A DNA stretch of 53,071 nucleotides from Xanthobacteraceae bacterium (GTDB lineage: Bacteria; Pseudomonadota; Alphaproteobacteria; Rhizobiales; Xanthobacteraceae). The stretch lies in the NCBI GenBank assembly GCA_019241285.1, contig JAFAXD010000202.1, positions 1-53,071 of the forward strand, in the 5' to 3' direction. The position numbers were made by a program, and so were the translations under genes. The notes under the pieces are model-generated. The model was not told the origin of the DNA and searched no databases. It worked only from the letters and a program-made list of their open reading frames with translations. Below are positions 46,015 to 53,071 of this stretch, in pieces (within the stretch, counting starts at the first letter, position 1; each line of letters starts with the position of its first letter).

Positions 46015-46746
46015 TCACATGGTCAAAAACGTGCGCTGGACATCGTCGTTGCGAAGCAGCTCGGCCATCGCTCCCTGCCAGCGGATGTGCCCCTTTTCCA
46101 GCACATAGGCGCGGTCGCAGACGAGCTCAGCAAACTGGATGTTCTGTTCCGAGAGCAGGATGGCGAGCCCCTGCTCTTTCAGTTTGAGGATGGTGTCGGC
46201 CATCTGCTCGACAATGATGGGCGCCACGCCCTCGGAGGGCTCATCGAGCAGCACCGCGAGCGGGTTGCCCATGAGGGTGCGGCCGACAGTAAGCATCTGC
46301 TGCTCGCCGCCGCTCATCTCGCCGCCGAGATTGTGCTGGCGCTCCGCGAGGTTCGGAAACAGCGCAAAGAGGCGTTCCGGTGTCCAGGCCGGCGCCGGCA
46401 TACCGTCGGCAAACCGGCGCGGCGGCTGGCGTCCGATGTCGAGATTCTCCAGAACCGTGAGGTCCGCAAAGATGCGCCGATCCTCGGGCGTGAAACCAAG
46501 GCCCAGCCGCGCGATGCGGTAGGGCTCAAGGCGGGAGATATCGCGATCCGCAAAGCGCACGGTTCCGCGCCGCCGCCCGACGAGGCCCATGATGGTCTTC
46601 ATGGTCGTCGATTTGCCGGCGCCGTTGCGTCCCATCAGGGCAACCACTTCACCGCGTCCTACGCTCAGCGCGACGTCAAACAGGATCTGCGCGCCGCCGT
46701 ACCAGGCGCACAGACTTTCGACCGCCAGGAGGGGTTCGCCGGTCAT
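46015..46746 (-). CDS. livF: branched-chain amino acid ABC transporter ATP-binding protein (LivF-type), system 2
   Basis: GRNGAGKST, MSGGEQQMLTVGRTLMGNP. Confidence 0.93.
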   Translation of the reverse strand: MTGEPLLAVESLCAWYGGAQILFDVALSVGRGEVVALMGRNGAGKSTTMKTIMGLVGRRRGTVRFADRDISRLEPYRIARLGLGFTPEDRRIFADLTVLENLDIGRQPPRRFADGMPAPAWTPERLFALFPNLAERQHNLGGEMSGGEQQMLTVGRTLMGNPLAVLLDEPSEGVAPIIVEQMADTILKLKEQGLAILLSEQNIQFAELVCDRAYVLEKGHIRWQGAMAELLRNDDVQRTFLTM

Positions 46747-47516
46747 GGGAGCAGTTCCCGCTTGCGCTCGAACGATTTCCCGGTCCCGAAATAGACCTGC
46801 TGGACGAGAGCGTTTTCGCGCACCGCCTTGGCGTCGCCGTCAGCGATCAGCTTGCCGCGCGCGAGCACGATGATGCGATCGGCGAAGGCGAACACCACGT
46901 CCATCGAGTGCTCGGTGAACAGCACCGAGATGCCGCGTTCCACCACCAGCCGCTTCACCAAGGTGATCAGATCGGTGCGCTCGCGCGGGGCCATCCCGGC
47001 CGTCGGCTCATCCATCAACAACAGCTTTGGCGCGCTCGCGAGCGCGATCGCAAACTCCAGCCGCTTGATGTCCCCATAAGCGAGCTCGCGGCTGGCGCGT
47101 TCGGCGGCCTCACGCATGCCGACCTCGCCAAGCAGCTCGAGCGCGCGCTCGCGATGGCGCCGCGCCACGGGACGCCAGCCGCGAAAGATCTCGCCGGCGT
47201 GCGACAGCAACGCGAGCTGGACATTCTCCACTACGGTCATCGAGACGAAGGTCGCCGCGACCTGGAAGGTGCGCCCGACCCCAAGCTGCCAGATCATGCG
47301 TGACGGGAGGCCGGCGATTTCGCGATCTGCAAAGCGAATGCTGCCGGAATCAGGCGCGAGCTGGCCGTTGATCATGTTGAAGCAGGTCGATTTGCCGGCG
47401 CCGTTGGGGCCGATCAGTGCCAGGAACTCACCAGGCCGGACCGCGAAAGTCACCGCATCGACGGCGCGCACCCCGCCGAAGGATTTGGAGAGATTGGCGA
47501 TCTCGAGGGTGTTCAT
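46743..47516 (-). CDS. livG: branched-chain amino acid ABC transporter ATP-binding protein (LivG-type), system 2
   Basis: [60 protein letters not shown]. Confidence 0.94.
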   Translation of the reverse strand: MNTLEIANLSKSFGGVRAVDAVTFAVRPGEFLALIGPNGAGKSTCFNMINGQLAPDSGSIRFADREIAGLPSRMIWQLGVGRTFQVAATFVSMTVVENVQLALLSHAGEIFRGWRPVARRHRERALELLGEVGMREAAERASRELAYGDIKRLEFAIALASAPKLLLMDEPTAGMAPRERTDLITLVKRLVVERGISVLFTEHSMDVVFAFADRIIVLARGKLIADGDAKAVRENALVQQVYFGTGKSFERKRELLP

Positions 47517-49396
47517 GGGCGTACCAATCGAAGCCGCAACCTGGCTAGTCCACCGACGATGCCAGCCGGAAACAGCAACACCAGCGCCAGGATGATCGCG
47601 CCCAGCAATGCTCGCCAGTATTCGGTCTGGCGCATCACCGTATCCTGCAATACCGCGAATACGGAGGCACCGACGATCGGTCCGGTCAGGGTCTGGATGC
47701 CGCCGAGCAACACCATCACCAGCGCGTCGATGGAGCGGCCGACGTCGATGGTCTCGGGCGAGATCGAGCCCTTTGCAAAGGCAAACAGTCCGCCGGCGAC
47801 GCCGGCCACCGCGCCCGCTATGGCAAAGCCGATCCAGTGCACGCGCCGCACGTCGATGCCGATCGCCTCGGCGCGCAGCTGGGAATCACGGCCAGCACGC
47901 ATGGCGTAGCCGAATGGGGCAAACAACAGACGCCGCAGCAGCAAGACCCCAAGAAGCGTCAATGCCGCCGTGAGTAGAAAGAACGCCGAGCGAATATCAA
48001 ACGGCGCGCTCGGCCATATGCCTAGGATCCCGTTCGATCCGCCGGTCAACTCGCCCCATTGGGTCGCAATCGACCAGACAATTTGCGCGAAGGCGAGGGT
48101 CAGCATGGCGAGGTAAACGCCCGACAGCCGCACCGCGAACCAGCCGAACAGCAAAGCCCCGAGCAGCGCCAGTATCGGTGCTGCGACCAACCCGAAGGGC
48201 ATGGTCGCCGCAAACCATTTGACCAGCAACCCGGCCCCGTAGGCGCCGAGGCCGAAATAAGCCGCGTGCCCGAACGAATGCATGCCGCCGGGGCCCATGA
48301 TGAAGTGCAAGCTGGTGGCGAACAGCACCATCAGCAACACATCGATCCCAAGCACCAGAACATAAGGCTGGCTGCGCGCCAGCAGCGGTGTCAGGGCGAG
48401 CGCGACGACCACACCGGCGCCGACCGCTTTCAGCGCGGCGGGTGCCGGGCGCAGCGGCTCCTCCGGTTCGGCGAGGCTTCGCATCACGGTCTGGCGGCGG
48501 CCCAGCAATCCGTGCGGCCGCACGATCAGCACGACCGCCATCACCAGGAACTCGGCGACCAGGGTTAGCTTGGAGAAATTAAAGGCAACGCCGGCGATGC
48601 TCGCGGTGCCGATGCTGATGCATAGCGCCTTGACCTCAGCGATGATGACGGCGGCGAGATAAGCGCCGGTGATCGAGCCCATGCCCCCGACCACCACGAC
48701 CACGAAGGCATCGCTGATGACGATGAGGTCGGTGAGCAGGCTGGCCGGCTCGCGCGCCACCTGCAGCGCGCCGCCAAGCCCGGCCAGGAGCGAGCCCAGC
48801 GCGAATACGGAGGTGAACAGTAAGCCCTGGTTCACCCCCAGCGCGCCGACCATCTCGCGATCCTGGGTGGCGGCGCGCACCAGCCGGCCGAACCTGGTCT
48901 TGGCAAGCGCAAGATGCAGGATGAGCAGGACCAACGGCCCGATCACGATCAGGAACACGTTGTAGGTTGGCAGGCGCCGGCCGAGAACTTCGATCGCGCC
49001 ACGCAGTCCGGGCGCGCGCGGCCCGAGCAGGTCTTCAGGTCCCCAGATCCACAGCGCCGCATCGTTGATGATGAGCACCAGCGCAAAGGTCGCGAGCAGC
49101 TGAAACAGCTCGGGCGCGCGGTAAATGCGCCGGAGCAGTACGATCTCGATGACCGCGCCAAAGAGCCCGATCAGCGCCGCCGTCAGAATGACGCCGCCCC
49201 AGAACCCAAGCGCACCTTCGAAACGCAACGCGATCGTCGCCGCCACGTAGGTGCCCAGCATATAGAGCGAGCCGTGGGCGATATTGACGATGCGGGTGAC
49301 CCCGAAGATCAGCGACAGTCCAGCAGCGACAAAGAACAATCCCGACGCGGCAGCCAGCCCGTCAATTGCTTGGAACAACAGACTCTGGACAGTCAT
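47513..49396 (-). CDS. fused LivH-LivM permease (start trimmed to MTVQSLLFQAIDG)
   Basis: N-terminal LivH-like half (LIFGVTRIVNIAHGSLYMLGTY) fused to LivM-like half (FIMGPGGMHSFGHAAYFGLGAYGAGL). Confidence 0.92.
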   Translation of the reverse strand: MTVQSLLFQAIDGLAAASGLFFVAAGLSLIFGVTRIVNIAHGSLYMLGTYVAATIALRFEGALGFWGGVILTAALIGLFGAVIEIVLLRRIYRAPELFQLLATFALVLIINDAALWIWGPEDLLGPRAPGLRGAIEVLGRRLPTYNVFLIVIGPLVLLILHLALAKTRFGRLVRAATQDREMVGALGVNQGLLFTSVFALGSLLAGLGGALQVAREPASLLTDLIVISDAFVVVVVGGMGSITGAYLAAVIIAEVKALCISIGTASIAGVAFNFSKLTLVAEFLVMAVVLIVRPHGLLGRRQTVMRSLAEPEEPLRPAPAALKAVGAGVVVALALTPLLARSQPYVLVLGIDVLLMVLFATSLHFIMGPGGMHSFGHAAYFGLGAYGAGLLVKWFAATMPFGLVAAPILALLGALLFGWFAVRLSGVYLAMLTLAFAQIVWSIATQWGELTGGSNGILGIWPSAPFDIRSAFFLLTAALTLLGVLLLRRLLFAPFGYAMRAGRDSQLRAEAIGIDVRRVHWIGFAIAGAVAGVAGGLFAFAKGSISPETIDVGRSIDALVMVLLGGIQTLTGPIVGASVFAVLQDTVMRQTEYWRALLGAIILALVLLFPAGIVGGLARLRLRLVRP

Positions 49397-49431
49397 GCGC
49401 CCAGCTTCGTCAACGCAGCAACCCCTGTTGC

Positions 49432-49482
49432 CCTCGTCCTGAGGAGCCTGGACCACAGGTCCAGGCGTCTCGAAGGACGGCC
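49432..49482 (+). repeat. REP-like unit G
   Basis: CCTCGTCCTGAGGAGCCTGGACCACAGGTCCAGGCGTCTCGAAGGACGGCC. Confidence 0.9.
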
Positions 49483-49502
49483 ACAATGAATGCAATCGTT
49501 TT

Positions 49503-49555
49503 GGCCATCCTTCGAGACGCCTGCGTGCTGCGCACGCAGGCTCCTCAGGATGAGG
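49503..49555 (-). repeat. REP-like unit H
   Basis: GGCCATCCTTCGAGACGCCTGCGTGCTGCGCACGCAGGCTCCTCAGGATGAGG. Confidence 0.9.
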
Positions 49556-49573
49556 TCCAAAATTTTCGAGCGA

Positions 49574-50779
49574 TCAGCCCCCGGCCGGCCTCAGCTTCTT
49601 CACCTCATCGTCGGGTGGAAGCACTGCGGCGCCATCGACATATTTGAACTCGACCATTACCGGCTTGCCGTCCTTCAGGGCCGTTTTGCCGACGTAGGCG
49701 CCCATGGTCGCCTGGTGATCGCTCGCCCGATAGACGAAAGGCCCGAAGGGGCTGTCAACCTTCAGGTTCTCGAACGCAACGATCAGCTTATCGGTGTCGG
49801 TCGAGCCGGCTTTGGTGATCCCGGCTGCGATCGATTTGATGGTCACATAACCGACGACCGAGCCGAGCCGGGGATAATCGTGGAACCGCGCCTGGTACGC
49901 ATCGAGAAAGGCTTTGTGCTCGGGTGTCGCAATCGCGTACCAGGGATAGCCGGTGACGAGCCAGCCGACCGGGGCTTCGTCGCGCAGCGGATCGATATAT
50001 TCAGGCTCGCCCGAAAGCAGGCTCGCGACGAACCGGTTCTGGAACGTGCCGCGCGTATTGCCCTCACGCACGAACTTGGCGAGGTCGGGACCAAACAGCA
50101 CGTTGAAGATGGCGTCGGGCTTGGCATCGTCGATCGCCTGCGCGACGGCGCCGGCGTCGACCTTGCCGAGCGGCGGCGCCTGCTCGGTGACGATCTCGGC
50201 ATCAGGCTGCTTCTCCTTGAGCAACTTCTTGAACGCCTCGACGGCGGACTGGCCGTACTCGAAGTTGGGATAGACGAGCGCCCAGCGCTTCTTCTTAGCC
50301 GCGACAATATCCGGCATCAACATGGCGACCTGCATGTAGGTCGAGGAGCGCAGGCGGTAGGTGTATTTGTTGCCGTTCTGCCAGGTGATCTTGTCGGTCA
50401 GCGGCTCGGCGGCGAGAAAGAAGACCTTGTTCTTGCCAGCATATTCGGTCACGGCGAGACCGACATTGGAGAGAAACGTGCCGGCCAGGATGTTGACGCC
50501 CTCGCGCGTCACCAGTTCCTCAGCCACGCGCACGGCGTCGCCGGGATTGCCGCCGTCGTCGCGCGAGATCACCTCGAGCTTCTTGCCGAGCACGCCGCCC
50601 GATTTATTGATTTCATCGACGGCGAGCTCGATCCCGTGCTTGTAGGGCTCGAGAAAGGCCGGCTGCGATTTGTAGCTGTTGAGCTCGCCGATCTTGATCG
50701 TGTCTTGCGCGAAGGCGCTGGCAGAAAGCGCGGTCGCCGCGACGGCAACCAAGGCGATAAGCGGGACGCGAGTAATCAT
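49574..50779 (-). CDS. branched-chain amino acid-type ABC transporter substrate-binding protein, system 2
   Basis: Signal peptide MITRVPLIALVAVAATALSASAFA; IKIGELNSYKSQPAFLEPYKHGIELAVDEINKSGGVLGKKLEVISRDDGG. Confidence 0.93.
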   Translation of the reverse strand: MITRVPLIALVAVAATALSASAFAQDTIKIGELNSYKSQPAFLEPYKHGIELAVDEINKSGGVLGKKLEVISRDDGGNPGDAVRVAEELVTREGVNILAGTFLSNVGLAVTEYAGKNKVFFLAAEPLTDKITWQNGNKYTYRLRSSTYMQVAMLMPDIVAAKKKRWALVYPNFEYGQSAVEAFKKLLKEKQPDAEIVTEQAPPLGKVDAGAVAQAIDDAKPDAIFNVLFGPDLAKFVREGNTRGTFQNRFVASLLSGEPEYIDPLRDEAPVGWLVTGYPWYAIATPEHKAFLDAYQARFHDYPRLGSVVGYVTIKSIAAGITKAGSTDTDKLIVAFENLKVDSPFGPFVYRASDHQATMGAYVGKTALKDGKPVMVEFKYVDGAAVLPPDDEVKKLRPAGG

Positions 50780-50818
50780 GCGTGACTCCGGTTCGACGAC
50801 AGATCCCGGCGGATTGCT

Positions 50819-50831
50819 TGTGTACAAATGA
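50819..50831. promoter_or_regulatory. candidate operator TGTGTACAAATGA (copy 1), upstream of SBP gene
   Basis: 13-mer shared, inverted, with 52777-52789; 40-52 bp upstream of start at 50779. Confidence 0.5.
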
Positions 50832-50881
50832 TCCGTTTGGTGTGGCGGGTTGTCAAGCTTAACGGTCCGTCTCTTTGCGGA

Positions 50882-50930
50882 CCTCGTCCTGAGGAGCCTG
50901 CCCGCAGGGCAGGCGTCTCGAAGGACGGCC
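50882..50930 (+). repeat. REP-like unit I
   Basis: CCTCGTCCTGAGGAGCCTGCCCGCAGGGCAGGCGTCTCGAAGGACGGCC. Confidence 0.9.
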
Positions 50931-50952
50931 ACAACGAAATGCCCTCATCCTT

Positions 50953-51006
50953 GGCCATCCTTCGACACACACGCGCGCAAATGCGCGCGTGTTCCTCAGG
51001 ATGAGG
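50953..51006 (-). repeat. REP-like unit J
   Basis: GGCCATCCTTCGACACACACGCGCGCAAATGCGCGCGTGTTCCTCAGGATGAGG. Confidence 0.88.
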
Positions 51007-51024
51007 GCTCAGGATCAACACGTG

Positions 51025-51834
51025 TCACCGATCGCGCAGGCGATCCATCAGGGATTTTTCCTGACCACCGTCGATCTCAATCATAGTGCCATTGACCATA
51101 TGCATCAGCGGCGAGGCCAGCATGGCGACGAGGTTCGCGACTTCCTCAACCTCGGCGATACGGCCCATTGGAATCGATGACGGCGCGAGCTTGTCGGCGT
51201 CCTCGTAGGAGAGCTTCATGTCGCGGGCCATGGCACCCACGAGGCCCGCCCAACGCTCGGTCCGCACCGGGCCGGGATTGACGGCGCAGAAGCTGATGTT
51301 GTGCTTGCCATATTGGCCGGCGAGCGATTTGGTGAGGTTCTGACCGGCCGCATTGGCGGCGCCCGGCGCGATCTCCCAATAGGACGGCTTAACGCCGTCA
51401 TTGCCGATCAGGTTGACGACGCGGCCGCCGCCTTGTTTGACCATGATCGGCAGCACGTAGCGCAGGCAGCGCACATAGCCCATGAACTTGAGCTGCAGCG
51501 CCTGCGCCCAATCCGCTTCGGACAAGTGCTCGAGCACACCGCCCGGCGCCGAGCCGGCGTTGTTCACCATGATATCGACGCGGCCGAGCGCCTGATGACC
51601 TTTTTCCACGAACGCCTTGGCATCGGCATCCTTGGTCAGATCAGCCGTGATGGGAATGATCTTGCGCCCGGTCTCTTTGGCAATCGCGGCGGCAGCGGCT
51701 TCGAGCGGCTCCTTGCGCCGCGCGCAGATCGCAACGTCCATCCCCTCGCGCGCGAACACGAGCGCGATGCCACGCCCGATGCCTTCGCTGCCACCGCTGA
51801 CCAGGGCGGTCTTGCCTTTGAGTTGCAGATCCAT
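51025..51834 (-). CDS. short-chain dehydrogenase/reductase
   Basis: KTALVSGGSEGIGRGIALVFAREG, NNAGSAPGG; start trimmed to MDLQLKGK. Confidence 0.95.
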   Translation of the reverse strand: MDLQLKGKTALVSGGSEGIGRGIALVFAREGMDVAICARRKEPLEAAAAAIAKETGRKIIPITADLTKDADAKAFVEKGHQALGRVDIMVNNAGSAPGGVLEHLSEADWAQALQLKFMGYVRCLRYVLPIMVKQGGGRVVNLIGNDGVKPSYWEIAPGAANAAGQNLTKSLAGQYGKHNISFCAVNPGPVRTERWAGLVGAMARDMKLSYEDADKLAPSSIPMGRIAEVEEVANLVAMLASPLMHMVNGTMIEIDGGQEKSLMDRLRDR

Positions 51835-51862
51835 TTTTCGTCGCTCCCCGTTGTCTTTGAAC

Positions 51863-52723
51863 TTACGTGCGCGGCTTGTGCGCAAGCCAGGTGCCGGCCT
51901 CGGCGGCGGCAAACAAATCGGCGAGCGCCGCGTTGAACGCCGCCGGCTCCTCGCTGGTGATGGTGTGACCTGCGCGCGGGATCACCAGCAGCGCGGCCGT
52001 CGGCGCGGTACGCTTCATGAAGAGGCTGCCGTCCAGACAAAGCTCATCCTCGTCCCCGACGATCACCAGCAACGGTGGAACGAAGGACTTCAGCTCCTGC
52101 TCCATCTCCCACAGCGTCGGTCGCTTCAGCTGCAAATTGAGCATGGTGAGCGCATGGCCCTGCGCCGAATGCTTCGCCAGCATACGGGCAAACTCGGCCC
52201 AGCCGCGCGGGTCCTTGTGTTTGAAAGCCTGGCGCATCGGCGCATCCGCATATTTGCCGGCGGCGACGGCGATGCCCTCCTCGGCGAACATGCGGCCGGT
52301 ATCAGCGGCGAGCGCTTTGAGCGCGGCGCGCTGCTCCGCATCCGGCGATGACCCCCAACCGCAGCCGGCCGCGACCACAGAGAGGCAGCGCTGCGGATAA
52401 CGGATGCCGACATGCAACGCCGTGTAGGCGCCCATGGAATGACCAACCACATGCGCGCGCTCGATCCTGAGCGCGTCCATCAAGGCGATGACATCGTCGC
52501 GGGCGATGTCCTGGCTGTAGCGCTCCGGTTGCGGCGGGACGTCGGAGGGCGGATAGCCACGCTGGCTAAATGTTACGCAGCGATGCTGGCGCGAGAAATA
52601 GCGCAGCTGCGGCTCGAAAGTGCGATAGTCGCCGGCAAACTCGTGCACGAACACAACCGGCGTGCCGGCACCGGCTTCCTCATAATAGAGCTGCGTCCCG
52701 TCGGGTGCCGCGATCTTGGGCAT
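51863..52723 (-). CDS. alpha/beta hydrolase
   Basis: YYEEAGAGTPVVFVHEFAGDYRTFEPQLRYFS, VVGHSMGAYTALHVGIRYP nucleophile elbow, VIVGDEDELC. Confidence 0.95.
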   Translation of the reverse strand: MPKIAAPDGTQLYYEEAGAGTPVVFVHEFAGDYRTFEPQLRYFSRQHRCVTFSQRGYPPSDVPPQPERYSQDIARDDVIALMDALRIERAHVVGHSMGAYTALHVGIRYPQRCLSVVAAGCGWGSSPDAEQRAALKALAADTGRMFAEEGIAVAAGKYADAPMRQAFKHKDPRGWAEFARMLAKHSAQGHALTMLNLQLKRPTLWEMEQELKSFVPPLLVIVGDEDELCLDGSLFMKRTAPTAALLVIPRAGHTITSEEPAAFNAALADLFAAAEAGTWLAHKPRT

Positions 52724-52776
52724 ACGCGTCCATGAAGCGCGCTAGCCTCCGAAGGGAGATGCGGCGCGCTTGAAAT

Positions 52777-52789
52777 TCATTTGTACACA
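52777..52789. promoter_or_regulatory. candidate operator TCATTTGTACACA (copy 2), upstream of hydrolase gene
   Basis: Exact reverse complement of 50819-50831; 54-66 bp upstream of start at 52723. Confidence 0.5.
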
Positions 52790-52845
52790 TATGAAAGGCT
52801 AAAGGAGTTTGGGGAGCGGTGCAAGTGACGGCAATCATCCCCGCG

Positions 52846-53071
52846 TTAGCGTCTCATGACCCGAGGCTCAGGTTTGCCCGCCCAGCGGAAATCATAGGCT
52901 CCGGCTTTGCGAACGTTGGTTACAAGTGCGGGACGAAAACAGCCGATGCACGTCCCCTTGGGTTTACGCACGCTCGGATAAACAATCCCGAGCGACCCAG
53001 CTGCCAGGAGCTGCTGCGCGAGTTCCTGCGATGCCAGGTAACTCTCGGCGTCCAAGCATTCGCGAAAATCG
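52846..53071 (-). CDS. RES-domain protein, C-terminal part; gene continues beyond the window
   Basis: Frame open to the edge: DFRECLDAESYLASQELAQQLLAAGSLGIVYPSVRKPKGTCIGCFRPALVTNVRKAGAYDFRW; QLLAAGSxGIVYPSVR..G.CIxxFRP pattern of RES domains. Confidence 0.72.
   Translation of the reverse strand, partial: DFRECLDAESYLASQELAQQLLAAGSLGIVYPSVRKPKGTCIGCFRPALVTNVRKAGAYDFRWAGKPEPRVMRR

Overview
The window reads as high-GC alphaproteobacterial chromosome (Hyphomicrobiales; Bradyrhizobium/Rhodopseudomonas-like by gene content and repeat style). This taxonomic reading is inference. Contents, left to right: (i) K+ transport: Kup and a kdpFABC operon on the minus strand with no kdpDE in the window. They sit with a HlyC/CorC-type CBS protein, a UPF0182 membrane protein and a tandem universal stress protein. 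(ii) dapA-like gene and several small conserved-looking proteins. (iii) A branched-chain/amide-type ABC transporter (SBP-LivH-LivM-LivG-LivF, plus strand) whose livG carries a 1-nt frameshift in a G run just after the Walker A motif. (iv) Polysaccharide deacetylase, HdeA-like protein, a small secreted repeat protein, a degenerate trypsin-like protein and two tandem HtrA/DegP proteases separated by a decayed fragment of a family-5 peptide-binding protein. (v) Bug/TctC solute-binding protein and a BA14K-like protein. (vi) A four-gene molybdenum hydroxylase cassette (M-L-S-L) followed by a convergent aldo/keto reductase and a divergent LysR regulator. (vii) A YidB / YeaQ / TPM / TPM / LemA / YeaQ envelope-stress cluster. 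(viii) A MarR-associated second Liv system with a fused LivHM permease, plus an SDR and an alpha/beta hydrolase. (ix) The C-terminal part of a RES-domain protein at the right edge. The most interesting non-coding signals are: nine ~50-bp REP-like elements with invariant outer arms, a covarying outer base pair and sequence-variable but self-complementary inner stems; FixK/FNR-type palindromes in front of the kdp leader ORF, UPF0182 and USP genes; a 13-bp motif shared by two promoters of the second Liv/hydrolase cluster; and a perfect inverted repeat in the LysR/AKR intergenic region. No tRNA, rRNA, CRISPR array, transposase or phage gene was recognised. All calls come from reading the sequence and ORF translations; no database search was run.
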